A stretch of 64,000 nucleotides of DNA from assembly GCA_045644765.1 (NCBI GenBank), contig JAZRHM010000001.1, positions 1 through 64,000 on the forward strand, read 5' to 3'. Made by a program: the position numbers and the translations under genes. The notes beneath the pieces are model-generated. The model did not search any database and was not told the origin of the DNA. It worked only from the letters and a program-made list of their open reading frames with translations. Shown piece after piece: positions 53,076 through 62,505 of the stretch (positions are counted from its first letter, which is position 1; every line of letters starts with the position of its first letter). Source of the DNA: JAFTYO01 sp045644765 (GTDB lineage: Bacteria > Pseudomonadota > Alphaproteobacteria > RF32 > CAG-239).

Positions 53076-55103
53076 CTATGCAGAGCCTGTTGTAAAGAGT
53101 TTGTAGTATTTATAAACAGAACCACCCTCAACATTCCAACCAAAATCTTTTCTTAAGGCATTTTGTGTCATCATATTTAAATCTTCACGAGAGTTATAAT
53201 AACAAGTAAGAGCCTTTGATAAAGTATCGGCATATGCGTTTGCATTGTTCTTTAATTTTTGAGCCGCCAAATTAGATCCGTAAACTCTGATACCTTTGGC
53301 AAAAAATACTTCTGTTCTGAAACCGTCTATACCGTTTTTGATTGTATCAACCAAACCGCCGGTAGATGTCGCAATCGGCAATGCACCTTTTGCCATGGCT
53401 TCCATTTGAGTTAATCCGCAAGGTTCAAAACGAGAAGGCATCATATAAAAATCAGCAGCCAATTGAACAGCGTATGCAAATTCATCTCGATAACCTCTGA
53501 ATACAAAAATTCTTTTAGCGGCTTTTTTATCAATATTTTTAATCTCTTCTTTTAAATTTTGCAATTTTTTATAAAGTTCTAAATCACCGGCTCCGCCCAT
53601 TACAAAAATTGGAGCTTCATAGCCTTTATCTACATTGTCTTGAATGGTTTGAAGAATGGCTTTTGCGGCAATGTCATAACCTTTTTGTTCAACTAAACGA
53701 CTTGTTGCACACAAAAAAGGAACTTTATCTGCTTTTTTAATTAATGAAGAAATATCTTCAAAATCATGCAAATCGGTAAGAGGTAAAACTTTTTGTTTAT
53801 ATTCGGTGTCGGTTGCTAACTTTGATAAAAGTCTGATACATTCTTTTTTGTTATTTAATTTGTTTTTTAAGGAATTTTCATCAAATACCTTAAAATCAAA
53901 ACCATCAAAATATTCATTTATATGATTAATTTTTTTCTCATTTGGAGAAATAAGGTTTTTATCATAGCCATTAACAATACCGAAAAATGTGCGATGGTCT
54001 TTTCTTATTTTTAACACATCGCGAAAATCAAGCCCTAAACCTAACTCGGTTGAAACTTCCTCGCGATAGTTTTTTGAAACCGTAACCACCCTGTCTGCAA
54101 GATGAAAACTTGCCGAAGCCTGATTGTAACAGTCAAAAACAATAAGAGAGTTTACGGTTCTTTCATTGCTGTTTTTTATGGCTTTTGCATTTTTGAAAAT
54201 AAGTTTTGCATTATCTTCATAAAGAGAATTTAATAACCTTGCCGTATTGGGATAATCCCACCCTTGATAACCTAAATGATGAGCAATGTGAATAATCGGA
54301 ATATTGCGGATTTTTTCAGCAACAGTTTCCTCAAGAGTTTGGGTATGGGCTTCAGCAATTGTAGAATATTTACAAAGTCCGGTTAATGCACCGATATGCC
54401 AATCATTGGCAATTAAGATGTTTGGTGTGCTTAAATTTTCTATTTTATTTTTAGCGCATTCTTTTAGCAAAATATATACTGCTTTTGAGAAAAAAGCAAA
54501 ACGCTCAACCTCATTTACATTATTTTCATTTTGAACATAACATCCGTCTTGGGTCGATGGATTATCCTGATGCGGATTTATGGAAAAAAAGTAATTATTG
54601 TGTATAAAAATATAATCTACACCGTTAAAATTTGCAGAATAAACATCTGCTTTATTATCGATAAGTTCTTCTGCTGAGTTGCAAAAAGGCACGATTATTG
54701 ATGCAACATGTTTTACATTTACGCAAACATTTTGTGAACCCTTGTATATTTTACCATCAAATACGGAAGATTTTTTACCGGTATTGCCGGTATACATTGG
54801 GGTAACTATCGATATTTTATGATTTTGATTTGCAAAGGTTTTATTAAAATTTTCAGGTAATTCGGAAGCAACCATCCCTAAACCGCCCCATTTCATAAAA
54901 GTGGCGGTTTCGGCTGAAAGCATCCATGCATCCGTATTTTCAATTTGAGGCCATTCATTTCTACCTAAACACTGATGTTTAGCCATATGCTGGATATTTG
55001 TACAATGTATTTCGTTTGTTTTTTGAAAAACATTATAATTTTTCTTGCGATTAAAATCCGAGGATAAAAAACCCGTCGCTGGCGCTTTTTTATGAATATC
55101 CAT
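53076..55103 (-). CDS. glgA: Glycogen/starch synthase-like glycosyltransferase (GT5)
   Basis: About 675 residues versus about 480 for bacterial GlgA. The GT5 N-terminal donor loop appears as FMKWGGLGMVASELP (normally KTGGLGDV), then IANDWHIGALTG and HHLGYQGW, GIVNGYDKNLISP, and the C-terminal nucleotide-sugar site MMPSRFEPCGLTQMEAMAKGALPIATSTGGLVDTI. Extra segments lie between residues ~190-250 and ~290-400. ATG 55103 with AAGGAAG upstream is used; the longer frame is unsupported. No other glycogen genes are nearby, so the acceptor is unproven. Confidence 0.85.
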   Translation of the reverse strand: MDIHKKAPATGFLSSDFNRKKNYNVFQKTNEIHCTNIQHMAKHQCLGRNEWPQIENTDAWMLSAETATFMKWGGLGMVASELPENFNKTFANQNHKISIVTPMYTGNTGKKSSVFDGKIYKGSQNVCVNVKHVASIIVPFCNSAEELIDNKADVYSANFNGVDYIFIHNNYFFSINPHQDNPSTQDGCYVQNENNVNEVERFAFFSKAVYILLKECAKNKIENLSTPNILIANDWHIGALTGLCKYSTIAEAHTQTLEETVAEKIRNIPIIHIAHHLGYQGWDYPNTARLLNSLYEDNAKLIFKNAKAIKNSNERTVNSLIVFDCYNQASASFHLADRVVTVSKNYREEVSTELGLGLDFRDVLKIRKDHRTFFGIVNGYDKNLISPNEKKINHINEYFDGFDFKVFDENSLKNKLNNKKECIRLLSKLATDTEYKQKVLPLTDLHDFEDISSLIKKADKVPFLCATSRLVEQKGYDIAAKAILQTIQDNVDKGYEAPIFVMGGAGDLELYKKLQNLKEEIKNIDKKAAKRIFVFRGYRDEFAYAVQLAADFYMMPSRFEPCGLTQMEAMAKGALPIATSTGGLVDTIKNGIDGFRTEVFFAKGIRVYGSNLAAQKLKNNANAYADTLSKALTCYYNSREDLNMMTQNALRKDFGWNVEGGSVYKYYKLFTTGSA

Positions 55104-55256
55104 TTTTTCTTCCTTAGTATAAATAATATAGCCGAGTATAGCATTATATTTGTAAAAGACAATATAAAAAAAGAATTTATCTTCTTGACTTGTGAATGTA
55201 TAATCACTAAGTTTATAATATGTATTAGGCATACTTAAATATTAAAGGGGTATTAA

Positions 55257-55793
55257 ATGAAAAAAGAAGATGATTTAAGTGAAAATCTGGTAGAAAATAC
55301 GGACGAAGTTATACAAGAAACCACAATTGAAGATGAAATTTTAAAACTTTCTGAAGAAAACCAAAAATTAAAAGATGAATTTTTAAGAGCTTTGGCAGAA
55401 AGTGAAAATGTAAAAAAACGCTGTGCCGCAGAAATTGAAAAAAATAATAAGTATGCAATTGCAACTTTTGCAAAAAATATGTTAAGCGTTGCTGATAACT
55501 TAAGGCGTGCTTTAAGTGCATCTGAAAATGCTAAAAGTGAAGATTGTGAAGGTTTGCGCAAAGGCGTTGAGCTTACACTTAATGAACTTAACAAAATTTT
55601 TGAAAAATTCGGTGTCAGAGAAATGGAAATTATGGATACGGTGTTTGATCCGAATTTTCATCAGGTGGTACAAGAAGTTGAAGATAAGACAAAACCTAAT
55701 GGCACCATAATTGCCGAATTGCAAAAGGGGTATATGATAAATGACAGAATTTTGCGCGAAGCAATGGTTGTTGTTACAAAAGGTGGAATATAA
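55257..55793 (+). CDS. grpE: Nucleotide exchange factor GrpE
   Basis: 178 residues. Acidic N-terminus, long coiled coil (ENQKLKDEFLRALAESENVKKR), then the beta domain with VREMEIMDTVFDPNFHQVVQEVED and GYMINDRILREAMVVV. It is the ADP-release factor of DnaK. AAAGGGG precedes the ATG. dnaK/dnaJ are not in the window. Confidence 0.97.
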   Translation: MKKEDDLSENLVENTDEVIQETTIEDEILKLSEENQKLKDEFLRALAESENVKKRCAAEIEKNNKYAIATFAKNMLSVADNLRRALSASENAKSEDCEGLRKGVELTLNELNKIFEKFGVREMEIMDTVFDPNFHQVVQEVEDKTKPNGTIIAELQKGYMINDRILREAMVVVTKGGI

Positions 55794-55879
55794 GCAGTAT
55801 TTTTCAAAAAATGCACAAAATTGTGAAGTATCGTTAAAATATATTTCACTATTTTAATAATTTGTTTATAATTACCCCT

Positions 55880-57010
55880 ATGAAAAAATTAAATTCGTAT
55901 ATATTCCGCCAAATTTGGGTCGGATTTTTCTTGGTTGCGTTTTCGCTTTTATCGATGTTATGGCTAACGCAATCGTTGAGATTTGTTGAAATGGTGACAA
56001 ATAAGGGGCTACCGTTGCAGCTTTTTGTTGAGCTTACATCACTTCTTATGCCCAGATTGTTTTCTATACTTTCTCCTATTGCCGTTTTTGCGTCGGTTAT
56101 GTTTGTATACAACAGGATGTTGTATGATAGAGAACTTGTTATTATGCAAGCCGCCGGCATCAGTCCGTGGAAAAATGCGAGAGCTACCGTATACGTTGGT
56201 ATTATTTTATCACTTTTTAGCATATATGTTCAAAATATCGGAATTCCTGCTGCTGAAAATTCATTCCGTAATTTAGAATGGGAAATAAGAAACAATGTTT
56301 CGCATCTTATGTTCCGAGAAGGTGAATTTAATACTATACAAGGTAACATGACTGTCTTTATCTCGAAGCATGAAGATGACGGTTCCGTTTCGGGGATTTT
56401 GGTTCATGATGAAAAAAATCCGGAAAAGAAAGTTACATTATCGGCAGAAAAAGGCAGAATAGTCTACACTCAAACAGGACCAAAAATTTTATTAATTAAA
56501 GGTGAACGTCAGGAATTAAATAAAAACAGCGGACAGTTCTCTTCACTGCAATTTGAGCGATACTCTGTAGATTTCGGAATTATGAGCAGTAAAAAAATAA
56601 AAGAAGCGTCTGTCCGTGAGAAAAGTTTATGGCAATTGTTAAATTCCGATCAAGACACAAACTTAAGTGATGAAGATAAGAGAAAATATATAGTTGAAGG
56701 ACACAGAAGATTGATAACACCTTGGTACAACTTACTTTTTGCATTGCTTGCTTGTACAGGATTATTAATCAGCAATTTTAACCGAAGAGGACAAAGTAAG
56801 ATTATATGTTTGAGCGTTACTTTAATGATTCTAATACAAGGCGGTGATTTGATACTGACTAATTTATCCGGACGTTCATTACTTTTCCTACCCTTGCTTT
56901 ATATTAATTGTTTATTTCCTTTGGCAGTATGTATCTATTTATTGTTGTTTTATAATCCGTTCTTTTGGACAAGATGTAGTAAGACCAAGGTGTTTCATTA
57001 TGTGTGGTAA
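55880..57010 (+). CDS. lptF: LPS export permease LptF
   Basis: About 376 residues: MKKLNSYIFRQIWVGFFLVAF is the first helix, with four to six helices and a periplasmic jellyroll (residues ~130-260) of the LptF/LptG family. LptF and LptG form the inner-membrane channel that LptB powers to extract LPS. ATG 55880 starts the canonical N-terminus. The 3' end overlaps lptD by 11 bp. lptG, usually next, is missing here. Confidence 0.92.
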   Translation: MKKLNSYIFRQIWVGFFLVAFSLLSMLWLTQSLRFVEMVTNKGLPLQLFVELTSLLMPRLFSILSPIAVFASVMFVYNRMLYDRELVIMQAAGISPWKNARATVYVGIILSLFSIYVQNIGIPAAENSFRNLEWEIRNNVSHLMFREGEFNTIQGNMTVFISKHEDDGSVSGILVHDEKNPEKKVTLSAEKGRIVYTQTGPKILLIKGERQELNKNSGQFSSLQFERYSVDFGIMSSKKIKEASVREKSLWQLLNSDQDTNLSDEDKRKYIVEGHRRLITPWYNLLFALLACTGLLISNFNRRGQSKIICLSVTLMILIQGGDLILTNLSGRSLLFLPLLYINCLFPLAVCIYLLLFYNPFFWTRCSKTKVFHYVW

Positions 57011-59270
57011 TTTAAACAGAGCGTTTTTTGTAGTATTGTTTATTGTTGCTTTGGGTAGTAATACGCATGCAACTGAACGTATTGCAGGTGAAAAAGTAAA
57101 AAAGCAAGAAATAACTCCTTATTTTGAGGTTGAGCCTACTCGGAATATTACAGATATTGCCCCATCTTCGGAAAACTTTGAGGAAGAACCTGATATTTAT
57201 TTTGTTGCCGATGAACTAATAAGTAATGATAAAGATAAAACTTTAGAAGCTAACGGCAATGTAATTATTCGTCGTGCAAATTTGACATTATACACTGATA
57301 GCCTTGTGTATGAACAAGAAACAGATAGTATTACTGCTATTGGAAATGTTCGTTTAGAAGAGCAAGACGGACATATTGTATATGCAGACAGGGTAAATTT
57401 GGCCGACAAGATGTCACAAGCCGAAATGAACAAGATTAAGGTTATTCTAAATGATGAAACAAAAATTTGGGCAGAACAATTCAGGAAAAAAGCAAATGAT
57501 AACAAAGTAATGCGTAATGCCTTATATACACCTTGTGATTTTTGTGAGGGGAGCGAAAAACCTTTATGGCAACTTAGAGCAAGAAAAGTTACTCATGATG
57601 CTAAACGAAAAGATATAAATTATAATGATGCGTTTTTAGATATAAAGGGCGTTCCCGTATTATATACTCCGTTTTTATCACATCCTGATCCCACTGTCAG
57701 ACGTCGTTCCGGCTTTTTAACTCCCAACGTTGGTAGTAGCAACTATTTGGGAGGAACTTTGCAGTTAAAATATTTTTGGGATATAAATAACAATTCGGAC
57801 ATATTGTTTTCTCCTATTTTAACCACGGATAAAGATGTGGTATGGGGTGGAAGATATAGAGGATATTTCAATAACGGATATATCAGTATGGAAGGAACAT
57901 ATCTTAATGATGATAATGAGCAAAGAGGTGATCACCGAGGAAATCTGTTTGCTAAGACAAGATATGAAATAAATGATTTTTGGGTAGCCGATGCCGATAT
58001 AAATTATGCTTCTGACAGCTTATATTTAAAAGAACTTAATTTATCAGGCGAAGATGATGCTTGGCTCAAGTCAAACATAAGATTACAAAGGTTTGAAAAT
58101 CGTAATTATGCATTAATTGAAGCTCTTTACTATAAGCTTATCAGTTATGATTTAAGAGAGCATAACGTTTCAGAATATGCACGTATGAAATATAATAAAC
58201 CATTGGTTGCCCCGTTGGCAGAATATGAGTTTATAAGTGATGTCGATAAGATAGGTTCATATTGGAAAAACACGTTTAATTGGGCTTCTGTTTACCATGA
58301 AGGTAATAATTTATCACATAGATTTACCATGATAAATTCGTGGAATTTACCATGGATAAGTCCTTTCGGTGAACGATATAAAATTATGGCATCAGTTAAA
58401 TCAGATGCATATTATGTTGACGGATATTCCGAAGTTGGCACAAATAGTGATTACTCAGGTGATGTCATAAGAGTTTTTCCTCAATTAGGAATTGAATGGA
58501 AACTGCCTTTAGTTAAAGCGACTGACACTTCAAGACAAATTATAGAACCTATAATTGTTGGTGTATTAGCTCCTAATGGCGGGAATAAAACAAATAAAAT
58601 TCCTAATGAAGATAGTGAAGATGTCGATCTTGATGATACCAATATACTTGAGTTGGATCGCTACTCAGGATACGATCGTAATGATAGTGGTAGTCGTATA
58701 AGCTATGGTCTGAATTGGAGCTCTTACGGAAACATTATGGGAAGAACTTCTGCTTTTGTTGCTCAAACATACCATTTTAATAAAAACAGCAGTTTTGCAA
58801 AAAGTATTGAAAGCGATGGACATTTATCAGATTATGTGGGAAGAATTTATGCTGCACCTTCCGATAATTTGGATTTAAATTATCGTTTTCGCTTAGATAA
58901 AGATAGCTATAAGTTACAATATAGTGAGCTTGGTGCTAGAGTTGGAAACGATTTATTGAATATGTATGTTTCGTATATATATTTACAAAAAAATAAAAAT
59001 GCTACAGAACTGTTTGATAAGAGAAAAGAGTTGTACACTTCCGTGAAAGCTTCTTTAACGAGAGATTGGTCCGTTAGTATATATAACAGACAAGATTTAT
59101 CCGGCTCAGGAAAATCGTTGGAACATGGCGGAAATTTAATATATGAAGATGAATGTTTTAAGTTTATAACTACTATGAAAAAATATAATTCAAACGATCC
59201 TAGTTTAGATAACAATTATGAATTTAACTTTACCTTTTATCTTAAAACATTAGGTGGCGTCGGAGCATAA
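57000..59270 (+). CDS. lptD: LPS-assembly outer-membrane protein LptD
   Basis: 756 residues. Signal peptide ending NTHA, then the OstA/LptA-like jellyroll (LISNDKDKTLEANGNVIIRRANLTLYTDSLVY), the FLTPNVGSSNYLGGT entry region and a long beta-barrel with alternating aromatic strands to the C-terminus. It inserts LPS into the outer leaflet with LptE. CxxC at CDFCEG replaces the Cys pairing seen in E. coli. Translationally coupled to lptF; the next gene encodes a SurA-like chaperone. Confidence 0.93.
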   Translation: MCGNLNRAFFVVLFIVALGSNTHATERIAGEKVKKQEITPYFEVEPTRNITDIAPSSENFEEEPDIYFVADELISNDKDKTLEANGNVIIRRANLTLYTDSLVYEQETDSITAIGNVRLEEQDGHIVYADRVNLADKMSQAEMNKIKVILNDETKIWAEQFRKKANDNKVMRNALYTPCDFCEGSEKPLWQLRARKVTHDAKRKDINYNDAFLDIKGVPVLYTPFLSHPDPTVRRRSGFLTPNVGSSNYLGGTLQLKYFWDINNNSDILFSPILTTDKDVVWGGRYRGYFNNGYISMEGTYLNDDNEQRGDHRGNLFAKTRYEINDFWVADADINYASDSLYLKELNLSGEDDAWLKSNIRLQRFENRNYALIEALYYKLISYDLREHNVSEYARMKYNKPLVAPLAEYEFISDVDKIGSYWKNTFNWASVYHEGNNLSHRFTMINSWNLPWISPFGERYKIMASVKSDAYYVDGYSEVGTNSDYSGDVIRVFPQLGIEWKLPLVKATDTSRQIIEPIIVGVLAPNGGNKTNKIPNEDSEDVDLDDTNILELDRYSGYDRNDSGSRISYGLNWSSYGNIMGRTSAFVAQTYHFNKNSSFAKSIESDGHLSDYVGRIYAAPSDNLDLNYRFRLDKDSYKLQYSELGARVGNDLLNMYVSYIYLQKNKNATELFDKRKELYTSVKASLTRDWSVSIYNRQDLSGSGKSLEHGGNLIYEDECFKFITTMKKYNSNDPSLDNNYEFNFTFYLKTLGGVGA

Positions 59271-59273
59271 ATT

Positions 59274-60473
59274 ATGGGAGAAAATAAAATGTTAAGCGTT
59301 TTCAGTTTGTTTGCGGTTGTTTTAATATCTGCTTCTTCTTTTGCACAAACATTTGATGCAAATATGGTTGACGCAGCAGCCAGAAAATCAAAATCTGATT
59401 CTATCATGTTCAAACAAGACAGTTATGAAGAAGAGATGCAAAGAAGGGCATATGAAGAAGAGATGCAAAGAAGAGCCTATGAAGAAGAGATGCAAAGAAG
59501 AGCTTATGAAGAAGAGATGCGTCGTCGTGCTGAATATGAAGAAGAGATGAGAAAAAAAGCCTATGAAGAAGAGATGCGTCGTCGAGAAGAGGCTCTAAGG
59601 CCTGTCAATTTGTTTGGAAACAGTGTTAAAATTTTTGCAGAAGTAAATGGAGAAATTATTACAAGCAGTGATATGCAAGATAGAGTTAACGCTTTTGTCG
59701 TTACCACTCAGATACCTGTAAATGACCAAACAAAAAACATGATTATAGAAAAAGTTTTACAATCTGCTATTGATGAAAAACTTAAATTACAAGAAGCTCA
59801 GAAAAATTCTATAAAAATTTCGCCTGAAGAATTAGACGTCGGTATGGTAAATTTTGCTAAATCAAATAACATATCTGTTGAACAGCTAAGACAAGTGTTA
59901 AAAAAAGCTCAAGTAAACGAAGACGTATTTCGTTCGCAAATGAAAGCTGAGATGGTTTGGTCTCGTTTAGTTCAGAAAAAAGCTGCTCAAAATGCCATAA
60001 TATCCAGAAATGAAATTAAATCTGCTATGGAAACAATGGAAAAAGATATACAAAAACATAAGTTTTTAGTTTCTGAAATCGTAATTTCGAAAGAAAAAGC
60101 AAAAGGTATTGAACAATTAGTTGAAAATTTACGCCAAGATCCCAGATTTGAATTATATGCGATGCAATTTTCTGAAGGTTTAAGCGCTAAAAATGGTGGT
60201 CACATTGGCTGGGTAAATAAAGGACAACTGACAGAACCGCTTGATAAAGTCCTTCTCAATATGAAAGAAGGAGAAATATCAAATCCAATATTGTTAGGAA
60301 AAAATTACTACATATTGAAATTAGAAAAGGTTTATGTTCCCGGATCTGATAAAGCGCCTGTTGTAGAGGAGGCACAAGTGCGTAAGATGCTTGAAAATAA
60401 AAAAATTGAAGAAATTGCTGAGAAATACATTCGCGATTTGAGAAATAAGGCTATTATAAATCGTAAGGCATAA
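59274..60473 (+). CDS. surA: SurA-like periplasmic peptidyl-prolyl isomerase with an N-terminal repeat
   Basis: 399 residues. Signal peptide LSVFSLFAVVLISASSFAQ, then six copies of YEEEMQRRA-like units (residues ~51-105), a SurA N-terminal chaperone domain (VKIFAEVNGEIITSSDMQDRVNAF) and one parvulin PPIase domain (FLVSEIVISKEKAKG ... GGHIGWVNKGQLTEPLDKVL). SurA folds outer-membrane barrels including LptD, its operon neighbour. Both ATG 59274 and 59289 have a GGAG eight bases upstream. The charged helical repeat is not a normal SurA feature. Confidence 0.88.
   Translation: MGENKMLSVFSLFAVVLISASSFAQTFDANMVDAAARKSKSDSIMFKQDSYEEEMQRRAYEEEMQRRAYEEEMQRRAYEEEMRRRAEYEEEMRKKAYEEEMRRREEALRPVNLFGNSVKIFAEVNGEIITSSDMQDRVNAFVVTTQIPVNDQTKNMIIEKVLQSAIDEKLKLQEAQKNSIKISPEELDVGMVNFAKSNNISVEQLRQVLKKAQVNEDVFRSQMKAEMVWSRLVQKKAAQNAIISRNEIKSAMETMEKDIQKHKFLVSEIVISKEKAKGIEQLVENLRQDPRFELYAMQFSEGLSAKNGGHIGWVNKGQLTEPLDKVLLNMKEGEISNPILLGKNYYILKLEKVYVPGSDKAPVVEEAQVRKMLENKKIEEIAEKYIRDLRNKAIINRKA
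59424..59588 (+). repeat. 27-bp tandem repeat inside the surA-like gene
   Basis: Six units of TATGAAGAAGAGATGCRNN-type sequence encoding YEEEM[QR][RK][RK]A. The first three are nearly identical; one extra GAA codon follows unit four. This is a site for copy-number change. Confidence 0.9.
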
Positions 60474-60474
60474 G

Positions 60475-61305
60475 ATGGACTTTAAATTATCACTTAAGAG
60501 TACGGTTGAAAAATATGACCTTATGGCAAAAAAATCGTTAGGTCAGAATTTTTTGTTAAACCAGAATATTCCTGATAAAATTATCAGATGCTCTCTTGAA
60601 AAACAAAGTTTAAAAGATTTTCAAGATAATGATGTTTATGAAATTGGTCCCGGTCCGGGTGGCCTGACAAGAGCCATAATAAGCAACAATCCTAAAAAAC
60701 TGACGGTTGTTGAAATGGATCATCGTTGTATACAAATTATGGAAGAGTTGAAAAATGAGGCAAATGTAAACATGGATATAATCAATGATGATGCATTAAA
60801 AACAGATTTTTCAATTCTTGAAGGTAAAAATAAGCAGATAATCAGCAATTTACCTTATAATATATCAGTTCCCTTGCTTATCGGTTGGCTTAAAAAAATG
60901 CAACATTATCAGGGGTTGACTTTAATGTTTCAAAAAGAAGTTGCAGAGCGTATTTTATCTCCTATAAAAACTAAAAACTATGGCAGAATTTCTGTTTTGG
61001 CTCAATTATGCGCAAAAGTTGAAAAATTGTTTGATATTAGTCCGGAATGTTTTGTACCTGCACCAAAAATTTGGTCAACTGTTTTATTGTTTCAACCCTC
61101 AGATGATATCAAAGATGCACAAATTATGGAAAAAGTTGAACTTCTAACCGAAAAAGCATTCGGACAACGTCGTAAGATGATCAGACAGAGCTTAAAATCT
61201 ATTGCAAATATTGATAAGGCATGTGAAGTTGCCGGAGTTAATATGACAATGAGAGCTGAAGAAATCAGCCCTGAGCAATATTACAAAATCGCAGAAAATA
61301 TATAA
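60475..61305 (+). CDS. rsmA: 16S rRNA dimethyladenosine transferase RsmA (KsgA)
   Basis: RsmA dimethylates A1518 and A1519 of 16S rRNA with SAM. 276 residues: AKKSLGQNFLLNQNI, SAM loop VYEIGPGPGGLTRAI, acidic VVEMD, catalytic ISNLPYNISVPLL and the C-terminal FGQRRKMIRQSLK. It starts 1 bp after the surA-like stop. The surA-rsmA pairing is usual, but pdxA, normally between them, is absent. Confidence 0.97.
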   Translation: MDFKLSLKSTVEKYDLMAKKSLGQNFLLNQNIPDKIIRCSLEKQSLKDFQDNDVYEIGPGPGGLTRAIISNNPKKLTVVEMDHRCIQIMEELKNEANVNMDIINDDALKTDFSILEGKNKQIISNLPYNISVPLLIGWLKKMQHYQGLTLMFQKEVAERILSPIKTKNYGRISVLAQLCAKVEKLFDISPECFVPAPKIWSTVLLFQPSDDIKDAQIMEKVELLTEKAFGQRRKMIRQSLKSIANIDKACEVAGVNMTMRAEEISPEQYYKIAENI

Positions 61306-61310
61306 AAAAA

Positions 61311-62132
61311 CTATAAACTCAAACTCTTAAGTAATGCTATTTCTTCTTTCCAACCGTTTAGTTCATTAGGTGTTTCTAAAATAAAGGGCAAGTGTTTTAA
61401 TTTCGGATGATTGATAATATTTACAATAGCTTCAAGTCCGATTGTTCCTTTACCGATTTGTTCATGCCTGTCTTTACGAGAGTCAAACGGCATTTTGCTG
61501 TCGTTAAGATGAATTGCTTTTAATTTGTTTAAGCCGATAATATTGTCAAATTGTTCTAAAACAGAATCGAGCTTATTAACAATATCATAGCCGGCAGAAT
61601 ACACATGACATGTATCTAAACAAACACCAACTTTTTCTTTTAAGTGAACATTTTCCATAATTTGTTGAAGATCTTCAAAAGTAGAACCTACTTCGCTTCC
61701 TTTACCTGACATAGTTTCAAGTAAAACGGTAGTCGTTTGCGTTGGTGTTAAAATTTTATTTAATAATGCAGATATTTTTTCTATGCCGATTTGCACACCT
61801 TGCCCAACGTGACTACCCGGATGAAAATTGTAATAATTGTGAGGGATTAGTTCCATACGTTTTAAATCATCAACAAAAACTAATTCGGCAAATTCGGCAG
61901 TGTTAGAGTTATCTGAACAAGGATTAAGAGTGTACGGAGCATGTGCTACAATTTTTTTATCAGGATAGACTTTCAAAAATTCTTTTATATCTTCCAAATC
62001 TAAATCTTTTGCTTTAGAGCCTTGCGGATTGCGTGTAAAAAACTGAAATGTATCAGCATTAATGGAAATGGCATTTTTTGCCATTGATACAAAACCTTTG
62101 GAAGAAGAAAGATGACAACCTAATTTAAGCAT
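61311..62132 (-). CDS. nfo: Endonuclease IV
   Basis: 273 residues of the AP endonuclease 2 TIM barrel with the metal-binding residues in LGCHLSS, IVAHAPYTLN, NFHPGSHVG, LLETMSGKGSEVG, VGVCLDTCHVYSAGYD, HLNDSKMPFDSRKDRHEQIGKG and ILETP. It cuts 5' of abasic sites in base excision repair. AAAGGAG precedes the ATG. Convergent with rsmA (5 bp between stops). Confidence 0.96.
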   Translation of the reverse strand: MLKLGCHLSSSKGFVSMAKNAISINADTFQFFTRNPQGSKAKDLDLEDIKEFLKVYPDKKIVAHAPYTLNPCSDNSNTAEFAELVFVDDLKRMELIPHNYYNFHPGSHVGQGVQIGIEKISALLNKILTPTQTTTVLLETMSGKGSEVGSTFEDLQQIMENVHLKEKVGVCLDTCHVYSAGYDIVNKLDSVLEQFDNIIGLNKLKAIHLNDSKMPFDSRKDRHEQIGKGTIGLEAIVNIINHPKLKHLPFILETPNELNGWKEEIALLKSLSL

Positions 62133-62260
62133 AAAAACTCCTTTCTGAAATTATATTAACAGTATAATATCATAAAATAAAACATCTATATTTTTTTGCG
62201 TTTTATTAAAAAAAGACTTGTTTTAAAAAAATATTGATGTATAAGCAATGAATAGTATAT

Positions 62261-62337
62261 CGGATTGTAGTTCAGCCTGGTAGAACGCTTCGTTCGGGTC
62301 GAAGAGGTCGCTAGTTCGAATCTAGTCAATCCGACCA
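62261..62337 (+). tRNA. tRNA-Pro (CGG)
   Basis: 77 nt with encoded CCA. Acceptor CGGATTG/CAATCCG, D-arm with AGCCTGGT, anticodon stem CTTCG/CGAAG, loop TTCGGGT with CGG at 62295-62297, T-arm CTAG-TTCGAAT-CTAG. The G37 after the anticodon and overall pattern are typical of tRNA-Pro. Confidence 0.95.
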
Positions 62338-62377
62338 AATAACAAAAGAGCACCCTCGTGGTGCTCTTTTGTTATTT
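62337..62377 (+). terminator. Terminator of tRNA-Pro
   Basis: An 18-bp perfect stem AAATAACAAAAGAGCACC (62337-62354) with its complement 62360-62377, CTCGT loop and internal T run. Confidence 0.92.
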
Positions 62378-62396
62378 GATTTTCGGGCTCTAGGTT

Positions 62397-62485
62397 CGAA
62401 CTAGCGAGAAAGCTAGTTCGCACTTCAAGCGAAAGGCGGACTTTAAGACGCCGGTGCCATAAGGCAGATGTGACGAAGCGGCGAA
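62397..62485 (+). repeat. tRNA-linked structured element, copy 2
   Basis: H1 is CGAACTAGC-GAGAAA-GCTAGTTCG (62397-62420), a perfect 9-bp hairpin whose 3' arm equals the tRNA-Pro T-arm half GCTAGTTCG (62310-62318). H2 is GGCG/CGCC, H3 TGCC-ATAA-GGCA, and the end is GACGAAGCGGCGAA (62472-62485). From H1 to the tail motif there are 51 bases, exactly as in copy 1 at 12865, although the stems differ in sequence. Confidence 0.75.
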
Positions 62486-62505
62486 AATAATTCGGTAAAA
62501 AATAG

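Noticed and set aside
55141..55256. Heat-shock (sigma-32) promoter before grpE
   Set aside because: CTTGAC is present, but no CCCCAT-like -10 box lies at the right distance.
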